From: an uncultured Flavobacteriales bacterium
GTDB lineage: Bacteria > Bacteroidota > Bacteroidia > Flavobacteriales > BACL11
Direction of reading: 5' to 3'
Assembly (NCBI GenBank): GCA_905478765.1
Contig: CAJQJY010000002.1
Coordinates: 1-64,000, forward strand
Length of the DNA: 64,000 nt
Shown: piece by piece, positions 14,720 through 24,107 of the stretch
Layout: each line of letters opens with the position of its first letter
Numbering within the stretch: the first letter of the stretch is position 1
Notes under the pieces: model-generated
What the model was told of the DNA's origin: nothing
Databases searched by the model: none
Seen by the model: the letters and a program-made list of their open reading frames with translations, nothing else
Translations under genes and position numbers: made by a program

Positions 14720-16270
14720 ATGGAAATAATAATAGGTATATTAGGTTTAATAATAGGAGCAGGAATAGCTTTTGTTATTCTGAGTAAAAAGAATTCATCT
14801 AAAGCTAATTCTGTTCTTGCTGATGCTATTAAAGAAGCAGAACAGATTAAAAAAGAAAAACTTTTACAAGCAAAAGAAAAATTTATTGAGCTTAAGTCTG
14901 AGCACGACAAGGTTATTAATAAAAAGAATAATGAGATTAATGATATTCATCAAAAAGCAAAACAAAAAGAGAATACTTTAAATCAAAAAGAGAATACACT
15001 AAATCAAAAGCTATCTGAAGTAAATAAGAAAGACGCTGAATTTAAAAAATTAAGATTAGATGTTGATTTGCAGAAATCAGTTTTAGAAAAAAAGCAGTTA
15101 GAACTAGATAAGTCTCATAAAATTCAAGTAAAGCAATTAGAGCAAATCTCTAATCTTTCAGCTGAAGATGCAAAATCTCAATTAATTGATACATTGAAGA
15201 ATGTAGCTAAAACTGAAGCTTTAGAAATTGTTCAAAATACTATTGAAGATGCAAAGTTAACAGCTAAGCAAGAGGCTAAAAAAATTGTAATTCAGACCAT
15301 ACAAAGAATTGCAACTGAGGAAGCGGTTGAAAATTCAGTATCAGTTTTTAATATTGATAATGATGCTGTAAAAGGTAGAATTATTGGTAGGGAAGGTAGG
15401 AATATCCGAGCTATTGAGTCGGCAACAGGAGTTGATATTGTGGTAGATGATACACCAGGAGCAATTATACTTTCTTGTTTTGATTCTGTAAGAAGAGAGG
15501 TGGCGCGTTTATCTTTACATAAACTAGTTACTGATGGAAGGATACATCCTGCTAGAATTGAAGAAGTAGTTAAGAAAACAGAGAATGAGATTGAGGATGA
15601 AATTATTCAAATTGGTAAAAAAACAACTATTGATTTAGGCATTCATGGCTTACATCCTGAACTTATTAAGATGGTTGGCAGGATGCGTTACCGTTCTTCT
15701 TATGGTCAGAATTTGTTACAACATTCTCGAGAAACAGCTAATATGTGTGCGACTATGGCTGCTGAATTAGGCTTGAATACTAAATATGCTAAAAGAGCAG
15801 GATTATTACATGATATTGGAAAAGTTTCACCTGACGATGCAGAAACTCCGCATGCTATTATTGGAATGAAATTAGCTGAGAAATTTGGAGAAAAACCTGA
15901 GGTTTGCAATGCAATTGGAGCTCATCATGATGAAGTAGAAATGACAAATTTAATTTCACCTTTAGTGCAAGTTTGTGATGGTGTTTCTGGAGCACGACCT
16001 GGAGCAAGAAGGGCAATGGCTGATCAATATATTAAGCGTATTAAGGAGCTTGAAGAGACTGCGATTTCTTACCCAGGTGTACTTAAGTCATATGCAATAC
16101 AGGCTGGTAGAGAGTTAAGGGTTGTTGTAGAAAGTGAGAAAGTTACTGATGATGAGGCTTCAAAATTAGCATTCAATATTTCTGATAAAATTCAAAATGA
16201 AATGACTTATCCAGGTCAGGTTAAAGTAACTGTAATTAGAGAAACTAGAGCCATTAGCTACGCAAAATAA
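14720..16270 (+). CDS. rny: Ribonuclease Y
   Basis: Rny is a membrane-anchored endoribonuclease that starts mRNA decay. The 516-residue protein has an N-terminal membrane anchor (about 1-21), a long coiled coil (about 30-190), a KH domain with [20 protein letters not shown] (about 218-237) and an HD domain with the metal motif LLHDIGK and the later AHHDEVE. Length and domain order are those of the family. The coiled coil contains a duplicated heptad QKENTLN encoded by a 21-bp tandem repeat (14963-15004). It is preceded directly by the 6S RNA gene. Confidence 0.97.
   Translation: MEIIIGILGLIIGAGIAFVILSKKNSSKANSVLADAIKEAEQIKKEKLLQAKEKFIELKSEHDKVINKKNNEINDIHQKAKQKENTLNQKENTLNQKLSEVNKKDAEFKKLRLDVDLQKSVLEKKQLELDKSHKIQVKQLEQISNLSAEDAKSQLIDTLKNVAKTEALEIVQNTIEDAKLTAKQEAKKIVIQTIQRIATEEAVENSVSVFNIDNDAVKGRIIGREGRNIRAIESATGVDIVVDDTPGAIILSCFDSVRREVARLSLHKLVTDGRIHPARIEEVVKKTENEIEDEIIQIGKKTTIDLGIHGLHPELIKMVGRMRYRSSYGQNLLQHSRETANMCATMAAELGLNTKYAKRAGLLHDIGKVSPDDAETPHAIIGMKLAEKFGEKPEVCNAIGAHHDEVEMTNLISPLVQVCDGVSGARPGARRAMADQYIKRIKELEETAISYPGVLKSYAIQAGRELRVVVESEKVTDDEASKLAFNISDKIQNEMTYPGQVKVTVIRETRAISYAK
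14963..15004 (+). repeat. 21-bp tandem duplication in the rny coiled coil
   Basis: Two adjacent 21-bp copies (14963-14983 and 14984-15004) differ at two positions and encode QKENTLN twice. A third copy begins (CAAAAG). Because the unit is one heptad, the coiled-coil phase is kept. Confidence 0.85.
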
Positions 16271-16335
16271 TATTGAACATTAGATATTAAAAAAAAATTT
16301 ATCGAAGCCGGTTTTTGACATGTATTTTTTAAAAG

Positions 16336-16884
16336 TTATAGTTTTATAATCTCAAATTCTGAATCAATATTTTCTATCCATTGATTTGTTTCTTCATTAT
16401 TTTCATAAGGGCCTATATATACTTTAAATAGTTCATCAGTGCTATTTGATTTATTAGGTAAATAAAAATAATCACATTTATAGCCTTTTACTTTTAAATC
16501 GTTAACCAATGCTTTAGCAGAAATTTCATCTTCAAAAGATGAAATTATACTAATATTATCACCTTTAAGATTTAAATTATATTTTAAAACGAACTCTTTT
16601 GGTTCTTCAGTAATTTCTTCTGATGAAATTAGATTAGAAAAATCAATATTTTTGTAAGCATAGATTGAGCCGTATACAAACACTCCAATAATCACTATAT
16701 ATTTTACCCATCCAAATGACACTGGATTATGTTTTTTAAGAGGAACTTCATCTACTGATGTAGCAATCTCAATAACTTTATCTATCTTATTTTCTATTGG
16801 TACTTGAGTTTCTTGCTTTTGTTTTATTTGAGCTAACCTTTCTTGTAAGATTCTTAGCTTTTCTTCATTTGTTTTATCACTCAT
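16336..16884 (-). CDS. Single-pass membrane protein with SPOR-like C-terminal domain
   Basis: A 182-residue protein: a cytoplasmic N-terminus (1-56) with a helical segment rich in Q, K and E, one membrane span (about 60-79, VKYIVIIGVFVYGSIYAYKN), and a periplasmic domain (about 100-182) with ALVNDLKVKGYKCDYFYLP ... LFKVYIGPYENNEE. This pattern (paired residues, then YxGPY/F) resembles SPOR domains, which bind denuded septal peptidoglycan. A cell-division or wall role would fit the neighbouring ddl gene (38 nt upstream), but the domain call is from pattern only. Confidence 0.7.
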   Translation of the reverse strand: MSDKTNEEKLRILQERLAQIKQKQETQVPIENKIDKVIEIATSVDEVPLKKHNPVSFGWVKYIVIIGVFVYGSIYAYKNIDFSNLISSEEITEEPKEFVLKYNLNLKGDNISIISSFEDEISAKALVNDLKVKGYKCDYFYLPNKSNSTDELFKVYIGPYENNEETNQWIENIDSEFEIIKL

Positions 16885-16922
16885 AGTTTGCTGTAAATTA
16901 GGCTACAAATATATTTAATTAA

Positions 16923-17888
16923 TTAATTAATGTTAGATAAACACATATCAAAAAATTCTGAAAGTCTAATGTTTGCAGTTTTTAATTGTTGAGGAATAAT
17001 ACTTTCTTCTGATAATCCTGGGATTGTATTTATTTCAATAATAAACGGTATATTCTCTTGTATAATATAGTCAATTCTACAAATTCCTTCTAATTTCATC
17101 TTTTCATATATTGATATACTAGTTTTTTTAATCATTAATGTAAGTAAACTATTAATACGTGCAGGTGTAATTTCTTTTGATTTACCTTCATATTTTGCTT
17201 CATAATCAAAAAAATCATTTTCAGTTACAATTTCAGTGCTTGGAAGTGCAATGATATTAGTTCCATCAAAATAAACACCACAACTTATCTCGGTTCCATC
17301 TACAAAACTTTCAATTAAAACTTCATCATCGTGTTTTGATGCAATATGTATTGCATTAACTAGTTCAGCTTCTTTATTAACTTTAGAAATTCCGTAACTT
17401 GACCCCGCACCATTTGGCTTTACAAAACAAGGAAGTTTTACTTCCTTAATTATTGAATCAATTTCAATATTTACCCCTTTTTCATGTATTATAGATTGCG
17501 CACAATTAAAACCTAAAGTTGACAATTTTTTATTGCATTTATATTTATCAAATGTTAGAGATGAAACTTCAGAATTACATGTAGTATATGGAATTCTAAG
17601 ATTGTCAAAATAGGGTTGTATTTCTCCGTTTTCAGCTGGAGGACCGTGCAATGCCATAAATACTTTGTTAAAGAAAATTTTCTTTCCTTTTAATGTAAAT
17701 GAAAAATCTTCCTTACTAATTGGGATCCACTTACCTTCAAATAAAACTTGAAATGTATTTTCTTTTAGATGAACTATAAATCCTTTATATTTAGATTTGT
17801 TAAGATTATTTAAAACTGTGTTGGCACTAAGAAGAGAAATATTATACTCTGCAGAATCTCCACCGGTTAAAATTGCTATATTTTCCAT
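16923..17888 (-). CDS. ddl: D-alanine--D-alanine ligase
   Basis: Ddl joins two D-alanines with ATP in the cytoplasm to make the peptidoglycan dipeptide. The 321-residue protein is an ATP-grasp enzyme: MENIAILTGGDSAEYNISLLSA at the N-terminus, ALHGPPAENGEIQ (about 89-101), CFVKPNGAGSSYGISKV (ATP loop), GTEISCGVYFDG and the metal-binding FIIEINTIPGLSEESIIPQQ near the C-terminus. ATG 17888 is the start; the upstream TTG at 17915 gives an unlikely hydrophobic extension. Divergent from a PASTA-protein gene, a pairing common in Flavobacteriales together with rluD. Confidence 0.95.
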   Translation of the reverse strand: MENIAILTGGDSAEYNISLLSANTVLNNLNKSKYKGFIVHLKENTFQVLFEGKWIPISKEDFSFTLKGKKIFFNKVFMALHGPPAENGEIQPYFDNLRIPYTTCNSEVSSLTFDKYKCNKKLSTLGFNCAQSIIHEKGVNIEIDSIIKEVKLPCFVKPNGAGSSYGISKVNKEAELVNAIHIASKHDDEVLIESFVDGTEISCGVYFDGTNIIALPSTEIVTENDFFDYEAKYEGKSKEITPARINSLLTLMIKKTSISIYEKMKLEGICRIDYIIQENIPFIIEINTIPGLSEESIIPQQLKTANIRLSEFFDMCLSNIN

Positions 17889-17996
17889 GTAATAAATACT
17901 AAAACAAACTAACAAAATATTTATTGCTTAACAAACATCTTTGCACTGATAATTTTTATATTTGTCGGTAGTTATTAGCAAAATAGATATTCTCAG

Positions 17997-18773
17997 ATGT
18001 TTAAGTTATTAAAAGATAAAAAACTCTATAAGAACGTATTTTTGGCTGGTGTTGTACTTATTTTACTTTTTGTAGGATGGTTAAAATACCTTGCAATTTA
18101 TACTAATCATGATGATTTTATTCTTATACCTGAGCTTTATGATATTGAAATATCTTCTTTAGATTCATTAGCTAACACTCATGGATTTAGATATGAGATA
18201 ATTGATTCAATTTTTGATAAATCAAAACCAAAAGGAGTTGTTATAAATCAAGACCCTTTACCAAATACGAAAGTAAAAGAAAACAGAAAGATTTATTTAA
18301 CAATAAACTCTTTACAGACTCGTAAAGTTTATTTTCCTGATATTTTTGATTTAACTTTAAGGCAAGCGGTTAGAAAGTTAAATAAAAATGGATTAGAAGT
18401 TGGGAATTTAACTTATCGTTCAGATATCGCAATAAACAAAATTTTAAGCTACAAAGTTAATGGAATTATTATTGAGATTGGTCAAGAACTGTATCATGGT
18501 ACTACTGTTGATTTGATAGTTGGAAAAGGGTTAAGTAACGAAAAAATTTTAGTACCAAATCTGATTGGTTTATTAAGAGCTGAGGCTAATGTTATTTTAA
18601 AATCAACTTCATTAAATATTGGTTTAGAATATTTTAATACTGCTGTCGTGGATTCTAATTCTGCTATAATTTATAAACAATATCCATCCTATATTGATGG
18701 TAAAGAATTAAGTATTGGTTCTCCATTAGATTTATATTTTGAAGTATCAAAAAATGATACTTTTTTAAGATGA
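17997..18773 (+). CDS. PASTA-domain membrane protein
   Basis: A 258-residue protein with one N-terminal membrane span (about 13-32) and an extracytoplasmic part made of three PASTA domains (about 40-105, 108-178, 184-254). Each shows the signature VNQDPLPNTKVKENRKIYLTI or equivalent (VDLIVGKG, IYKQYPS...GSPLDLYFEVS). PASTA domains bind peptidoglycan stem peptides. Unlike Firmicutes proteins there is no kinase domain, so it is probably a wall-binding scaffold or sensor. Divergent from ddl; overlaps the next gene by 4 bp (ATGA). TATATTTG at 17957-17964 may be the -7 element. Confidence 0.88.
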   Translation: MFKLLKDKKLYKNVFLAGVVLILLFVGWLKYLAIYTNHDDFILIPELYDIEISSLDSLANTHGFRYEIIDSIFDKSKPKGVVINQDPLPNTKVKENRKIYLTINSLQTRKVYFPDIFDLTLRQAVRKLNKNGLEVGNLTYRSDIAINKILSYKVNGIIIEIGQELYHGTTVDLIVGKGLSNEKILVPNLIGLLRAEANVILKSTSLNIGLEYFNTAVVDSNSAIIYKQYPSYIDGKELSIGSPLDLYFEVSKNDTFLR

Positions 18774-20554
18774 AAAACTTCTTAATTTTCCTTTTTTTTC
18801 CAACTTTTCTTTTTTCACAGGAAGTTGTTTCTGATTTAGTTTCAAATGCTATTTTAAAAGTGAATAAATTTGAAAGTACATCAATTAAATCAATAATTTC
18901 ATTACCATTTATTGACGATTTTTCATATGATTTTCCTCATGTTAATCCGGATTTATGGCAGCAGAGTTCTGTTTTTGTTAATAGGACTTACCCAATTAAT
19001 CCACCAACTATTGGAGTTGCGACTTTTGATGGTATGAATGAAAAGGGACTTGCAAGAGATTTCAATCCTACAACTTCATCTGAGCCATCAGATACTTTAT
19101 TGTCAAAAGAAATTGATCTTTCTGGAATTGATTCTGCATATTTCCTATTTTATTATCAAGGAAAGGGAATGGGTGATGTACCTCAATTTCAAGATAAATT
19201 GGTTTTAGAATTTCTTAGTGATGTTGGTTGGGTTCAATTCTGGGAAGCATCAGGGCAAGCAATGACCGAATTTGAAAAAGTTGTGATAATAATTGATAGT
19301 GCAATTTTTTTAACAAATGATTTTCAATTTAGATTTGTAAATTACGCAACTATTTCAGGAAATTTTGATCATTGGCATATTGATTATGTTAAGGTTGATG
19401 AGTTCGTAAACCCAAACTCTATTAATGAGCTTAATGATGTTGCCTTTGTTTACAATTCTCCCTCATTCTTAAAGAGATATACTCAAATGCCTTGGTCACA
19501 TTTTAAGAATAATGCAGCAAACGAATTGAAAGATTCAATTGATATTTTATTAAGAAATAATGATGCTACTAATAGTGTAGATTACCAGTACAATGTTTTT
19601 GAAAATTTGAATCTAATCACACATTACCCATCATCAGGAGTTAGTGTAAATGTAAGTATTCTAGATTTTGATACTATTGGAAACTTTTCTTTTCAGAATC
19701 CTCCAATCGATATTAGTAGTTCAATTTTTTCTTCTTCTCAAGCTGATACATTATCTTTTTTAGTTCAAAATATTATAGGCACTTCATCTTCAGATTTTAA
19801 AAATAATGACACACTTTATCATACTCAGAAATTTCATCATCATTTTGCTTATGATGATGGTGTAGCAGAATCGGCTTATGGTTTGAATATTAATGGGGCA
19901 AAAATTGCTTATCAATTTAAACTAAACCGACCAGATGAAAAGCTTAGAGCTGTTCAAATGTATTTTCCTCAAATGTTAGATTCTGTAAATAATATTCCTT
20001 TTGATTTAACTGTTTGGAATAATAATAACGGACAACCTGGAGATACTCTTTATACGCAAACTGTTTACCCTGTGCATACTGAAAATGGTGAATTTCATAC
20101 TTATATTATTGATAATCCTTTGCTGGTTAGTGGGGTTATTTACATTGGGTGGGAGCAAACAACTGATGATTTGTTAAATATAGGTTTGGATAAAAATAAT
20201 ACGGCTAATGATTATATGTTTTACAATATAGGAAGTGCTTGGAATAATTCCTCTTATCCTGGTGCTTGGATGATAAGGCCAGTTGTGAGCAAAAACCCAA
20301 TAATATTGTCCTCAGAAGAAATAGTTGATGATTTTAAACTCTACCCAAACCCAGCAAAGTCAGAGTTATTTATTGAAACTGATAAACCAGAAAATGTAAT
20401 TTCAATCTATAATATACAGGGTGTTTTAATAAAGAGAATTACATCTAACACAACACTTAATAGATTCAATATAGATAATTTAGCATCAGCAATTTATATT
20501 GTAGAAGTTGAGAATTCAGAAAATAGAAGTTATCAAAAAATTATAGTAAAATAA
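18770..20554 (+). CDS. T9SS type A cargo protein, unknown function
   Basis: A 594-residue secreted protein. A signal peptide (MKNFLIFLFFPTFLFSQ) is followed by a large beta-rich region with a MAM/jelly-roll-like segment (about 50-210, SLPFIDDFSYDFPHVNPDLWQ ... HWHIDYVKVDEFVN), and a C-terminal type A sorting domain (about 520-594) beginning FKLYPNPAKSELFIET and ending YQKIIVK. It is therefore exported by the type IX system and probably attached to the surface. The enzymatic function, if any, is unknown. It lies between the PASTA gene (ATGA overlap) and rluD (TAATG overlap), an odd place for a surface protein but one seen in relatives. Confidence 0.85.
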   Translation: MKNFLIFLFFPTFLFSQEVVSDLVSNAILKVNKFESTSIKSIISLPFIDDFSYDFPHVNPDLWQQSSVFVNRTYPINPPTIGVATFDGMNEKGLARDFNPTTSSEPSDTLLSKEIDLSGIDSAYFLFYYQGKGMGDVPQFQDKLVLEFLSDVGWVQFWEASGQAMTEFEKVVIIIDSAIFLTNDFQFRFVNYATISGNFDHWHIDYVKVDEFVNPNSINELNDVAFVYNSPSFLKRYTQMPWSHFKNNAANELKDSIDILLRNNDATNSVDYQYNVFENLNLITHYPSSGVSVNVSILDFDTIGNFSFQNPPIDISSSIFSSSQADTLSFLVQNIIGTSSSDFKNNDTLYHTQKFHHHFAYDDGVAESAYGLNINGAKIAYQFKLNRPDEKLRAVQMYFPQMLDSVNNIPFDLTVWNNNNGQPGDTLYTQTVYPVHTENGEFHTYIIDNPLLVSGVIYIGWEQTTDDLLNIGLDKNNTANDYMFYNIGSAWNNSSYPGAWMIRPVVSKNPIILSSEEIVDDFKLYPNPAKSELFIETDKPENVISIYNIQGVLIKRITSNTTLNRFNIDNLASAIYIVEVENSENRSYQKIIVK

Positions 20555-21561
20555 TGGGCGAGAATAAAGAATTTGAGCACTATAAATTTATTGCTGATAA
20601 AGGTCAAAACCCTTTAAGAGTAGATAGATTTTTAATGAATTTTGTTGAGTTTGCTACACGTAATAAAATCCAGCAATCTGTAAAAGCAGGAAATGTAAGA
20701 GTAAATGATAAAGTTGTAAAATCAAACCATAAAGTAAAGGGTGGCGATGTTGTTACAATCATGCTTGATTATCCTAAAGAAACAAATGAACTTTTACCTC
20801 AAGATATTCCTATAATAATTAATTATGAGGATGATGATTTATTGATTGTGAATAAAGAAGCTGGGATGGTTGTTCATCCTGGATTTGGGAATTATGATGG
20901 AACCTTAGTGAATGCTTTAGCTTTTCATTTTCAGAATTTACCTAATATGGGAGTGGAAGAAAGGCCAGGATTGGTTCATAGAATTGACAAGAACACTTCA
21001 GGTATTTTGGTTGTTGCAAAAACCGAAAGAGTCATGACTATTTTAGCAAAGAAGTTTGAAGATAGAGATTTGAATAGAAAGTACATTGCTTTAGTTTGGG
21101 GAGATGTAAAAGAAGATGAAGGAACTATTACTGGAAATATTGGAAGAAGTTTAAAAAACAGAAAAGTAATGGATGTTTTTCTTGATGGGGAATATGGTAA
21201 GCATGCAGTTTCACATTATAAAGTTTTGGAGCGTTTCGGTTACACTACTCTTGTTGAGTGTAAGTTAGAAACGGGCAGAACACACCAGATTAGAGCACAT
21301 TTTAAATCAATTGGCCATACACTATTTAATGATGAAGAATATGGTGGTGATGCAATATTAAAGGGAACAACTTTTACAAAATATAAGCAGTTTGTTCAAA
21401 ACTGTTTTAAGATTTGTCCTAGACAAGCACTACATGCAAAATCATTAGGATTTGAGCATCCTACAACTAAAAAGGAAGTTTTCTTTGATTCGGATTTAGC
21501 AGATGATATGCAAGAATTAATTGAAAAGTGGCGTAAATATGCTACTCATCAAAAACTTTAA
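20554..21561 (+). CDS. rluD: 23S rRNA pseudouridine synthase, RluD type
   Basis: A 335-residue pseudouridine synthase of the RluA/RluD family. An N-terminal S4 RNA-binding domain (about 20-80, NKIQQSVKAGNVRVNDKVV) precedes the catalytic domain, with the active-site aspartate in LVHRIDKNTSGILVVAKTE (about 145-163) and the RTHQIRAHF motif (about 247-255). By length, S4 domain and position next to PASTA/ddl genes it is the RluD type, which modifies helix 69 of 23S rRNA. It starts at ATG 20554, sharing the A of the previous TAA. Its stop codon shares the TTAA at 21558-21561 with the convergent mqnE gene. Confidence 0.92.
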   Translation: MGENKEFEHYKFIADKGQNPLRVDRFLMNFVEFATRNKIQQSVKAGNVRVNDKVVKSNHKVKGGDVVTIMLDYPKETNELLPQDIPIIINYEDDDLLIVNKEAGMVVHPGFGNYDGTLVNALAFHFQNLPNMGVEERPGLVHRIDKNTSGILVVAKTERVMTILAKKFEDRDLNRKYIALVWGDVKEDEGTITGNIGRSLKNRKVMDVFLDGEYGKHAVSHYKVLERFGYTTLVECKLETGRTHQIRAHFKSIGHTLFNDEEYGGDAILKGTTFTKYKQFVQNCFKICPRQALHAKSLGFEHPTTKKEVFFDSDLADDMQELIEKWRKYATHQKL

Positions 21562-22676
21562 TGTTCTTTAATCGTATTGTAAACAGTATCTCTTTCAATA
21601 GGAGTTCGACCAACACCTTTTATTAATTTTACGATATCTTCAGTGCTCATCGCAGGGTTCTGCTCTTCAGCTCCAGCCATAGAGTAAATTTTGGTTGTAT
21701 CGTCAATAGTCCCATCAATATCATCAACACCAAAAGCAAGTAAGGATTGAGTAGTATTCCTGCCAATCATAGGCCAATAAGCCTTTAAGTGATTGAAATT
21801 ATCCATGTAAATTCTTGAGAAAGCATAAAGTCGTATATCTTCAATAATCCCTACCTCATTGATGTGTGACATTTGATTGTTTCCATTTCTGTATTTTAAT
21901 GGAATAAAAGTATTGAATCCTCCAGTTTTATCTTGCAGATTTCTTAGTCTATCTAAGTGGTCGACAATATGGATTGGCTTTTCAATATGTCCATAAAGGA
22001 TAGTTGCATTTGAAGGCATTCCTAAGTTATGAGCTGTTTCATGTATTTCTAACCAAGTTTCACTGTTACATTTATCAGCACAAATTTCATTTCTAATTTC
22101 AGTGTCAAAAATTTCAGCACCACCTCCAGGAAGGGAGTCTTGCCCAGCATCTTTTAACATTTGCAATCCCTCTTTGTAGCTTACTTTTGCTTTTCGGCAC
22201 ATGTATTCAAGTTCAACTGCAGTAAATGCTTTTACATGTATAGATGGTCGAATATTTTTTATCTTCTTTATGAGTTCAATAAAATAATGTAATCCCATTT
22301 TTGGATGTACTCCTCCAACTAAATGTACTTCAGTTATATCTTTATTCTCATATGCTTTTAGTTTATCAACCATCTCATCAATTGAGAGTTCCCAAGCATC
22401 TTTTTTCTTACTTACCTTGATAGAATATGCGCAAAATTTACAGTCAAATACACAGATATTAGTTGGCTCAATATGAATATTCTTATTAAAAAAAACTTTG
22501 TTCCCATTTTTTTGCTCTCTGATACTATTGGCTAAACTTCCTAAAAGAGTAAGAGGAGCTTTAGTGTAAAATAACAACCCTTCTGCTTTATTGATTCTGA
22601 TATTGCTGATGACTTTTTGTACAATTTCTTGTAATTCTAAATCAACTTGCTCAATATTGATAGAAGTTGTTGTCAT
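21558..22676 (-). CDS. mqnE: Aminodeoxyfutalosine synthase (radical SAM)
   Basis: MqnE catalyses the first dedicated radical-SAM step of the futalosine route to menaquinone, forming aminofutalosine. The 372-residue protein carries the [4Fe-4S] ligand motif CVFDCKFC (C-x3-C-x2-C, about 53-60) in the context NICVFDCKFCAYS, and HLVGGVHPKMGL, DSLPGGGAEIFD and NATILYGHIE, all typical of the MqnE/MqnC family. GGVHP and the PGGGAEI segment favour MqnE over MqnC. The other futalosine genes are not in the window. It follows the M43 protease gene with a TAATG overlap and shares its stop tetranucleotide with rluD. Confidence 0.93.
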   Translation of the reverse strand: MTTTSINIEQVDLELQEIVQKVISNIRINKAEGLLFYTKAPLTLLGSLANSIREQKNGNKVFFNKNIHIEPTNICVFDCKFCAYSIKVSKKKDAWELSIDEMVDKLKAYENKDITEVHLVGGVHPKMGLHYFIELIKKIKNIRPSIHVKAFTAVELEYMCRKAKVSYKEGLQMLKDAGQDSLPGGGAEIFDTEIRNEICADKCNSETWLEIHETAHNLGMPSNATILYGHIEKPIHIVDHLDRLRNLQDKTGGFNTFIPLKYRNGNNQMSHINEVGIIEDIRLYAFSRIYMDNFNHLKAYWPMIGRNTTQSLLAFGVDDIDGTIDDTTKIYSMAGAEEQNPAMSTEDIVKLIKGVGRTPIERDTVYNTIKEH

Positions 22677-24040
22677 TATTTTGTAAGGATAATCTTTTTA
22701 GTAACTGCTCCTTTATTTGTATTGATTGACACAAAATAAACTCCATTTTTAAAAGAGTTTAAATCTATCGAATTGTCATTAAAGTTTATCTGTGAGAAAA
22801 CTTCTTTTCCAATTATATTGGTGATTGAAATAGATGTAATTTTATCGGAAGTTGAAATGAATAGTTTGCCTCGAGTAGGGTTAGGGTAAATATTTATTTC
22901 TTGATTAAGAATATTAGTTGAAAAAGATACAATACCACTGCAGTTTGTAGAAACTGTTCCACTTTTTAATATTGACCTCCCCCCATTACTCTCTGAGGTA
23001 TTTAAAGTTGCCATCATTACATCTACCTGACCTTGAGAGAACATCCAAGTTGAAGTTGAATAAGACATAAAATTCTCATCCATATCTAGTACATCTGTAG
23101 TAAAAGCATTTGCATAAGCAAGATCATTACAGGTGTTATTGTTTGTAGTTGAAGTTACATTTCCCCAATAAACCCCATCAGTAGCAGGAGTGTCATCTAC
23201 ATTCCCTCCATCTCTATCACAACAAATAGTATTTCCATTATTATCTAAACAGCTATATGTGGGGTAGTTGTCCTCAGAGAATGTATGATTTAAGCCTAAA
23301 TAATGTCCTATTTCATGTGTTGCAGTTTTCCCATCAGATGAAGGGGCTGCAATTCCATTTGTTCCAAAATATCTATAGTCTACAACTAAACCGTCTTTCC
23401 AAGCATTTTGACCAAAACCGGCTAATAATCCAGGAAGATATGCATATCCTAATGTTTGCCCAATTCCAGAAGAGTTGGTTAAGTCACAAATCCAAATATT
23501 TAAATATTTTTTAGGATCCCAACTGTTTTTTCCTCCACTTGAATTCTGTTTCATAGCATTTGATTCAGTGGAGTCATCTGCATCCCAATTAGTTTGTGCT
23601 GTTGCAGTTCTTGTAACTCCATTTGTAGGATTACCATCAGGATCTGTTGTTGCAAGGCAAAACTTTAGTTCTGGATTACCCCAATAGTTTAAAAAAACAT
23701 TTCTTGGTGGGTTAGGGAATTCAGGATTTGTTTTACTGAAATCTTCATTTAAAATTCTTAAGGCATCTTCAATTTGAATATCTGGAATATTAGTTCCAGA
23801 TCCAATATTAGCATGAGAAGTTCTGTGAATGACATGAATAACAACAGGAATATTACTCGTTTTTCTTTCTTTAGATTTATAATTTATTTTTTTAGAATTT
23901 TTTCTAGCTTCTAAATAGTCAGTGTTATTTTTTAATTCTTCTTCTACTAATTTAGTAGTGATACATTTCTTGTGATTTTCTTGAGCAAAAATTAAAGTAG
24001 TTAAAACAAGTAAAAGTAGTAAAAGTGTAATTTTTTTCAT
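22676..24040 (-). CDS. Secreted M43 (pappalysin-like) metalloprotease, T9SS cargo
   Basis: A 454-residue protein with a signal peptide (about 1-19), a propeptide-like stretch (20-55), and a metzincin domain with the zinc motif HEIGHYLGLNH (HExxHxxGxxH, about 222-232) and a downstream Met-turn candidate (ENFMSYS, about 325). The conserved Cys pairs of M43B proteases (SCLDNNGNTICCDRDGGNVDDTPAT) are present. The C-terminus (about 380-454), starting NIYPNPTRGKLFIST and ending TKKIILTK, is a type A T9SS sorting domain. It is therefore an exported surface or extracellular protease. TATATTTG lies on the minus strand shortly upstream. Confidence 0.92.
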   Translation of the reverse strand: MKKITLLLLLLVLTTLIFAQENHKKCITTKLVEEELKNNTDYLEARKNSKKINYKSKERKTSNIPVVIHVIHRTSHANIGSGTNIPDIQIEDALRILNEDFSKTNPEFPNPPRNVFLNYWGNPELKFCLATTDPDGNPTNGVTRTATAQTNWDADDSTESNAMKQNSSGGKNSWDPKKYLNIWICDLTNSSGIGQTLGYAYLPGLLAGFGQNAWKDGLVVDYRYFGTNGIAAPSSDGKTATHEIGHYLGLNHTFSEDNYPTYSCLDNNGNTICCDRDGGNVDDTPATDGVYWGNVTSTTNNNTCNDLAYANAFTTDVLDMDENFMSYSTSTWMFSQGQVDVMMATLNTSESNGGRSILKSGTVSTNCSGIVSFSTNILNQEINIYPNPTRGKLFISTSDKITSISITNIIGKEVFSQINFNDNSIDLNSFKNGVYFVSINTNKGAVTKKIILTK

Positions 24041-24107
24041 GTTATTGTATCCTTATAAAGTGCTGCAAATATAATTTTATTGAAATTATTGAGTACTGTA
24101 TATTTAA

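Noticed and set aside
14614-14910. 98-residue antisense open frame across the 6S RNA and the start of rny
   Set aside because: It opposes a structured RNA and a conserved gene start; composition (Ser, Phe, Ile-rich) is that of an antisense shadow, with no recognisable domain or start signal.
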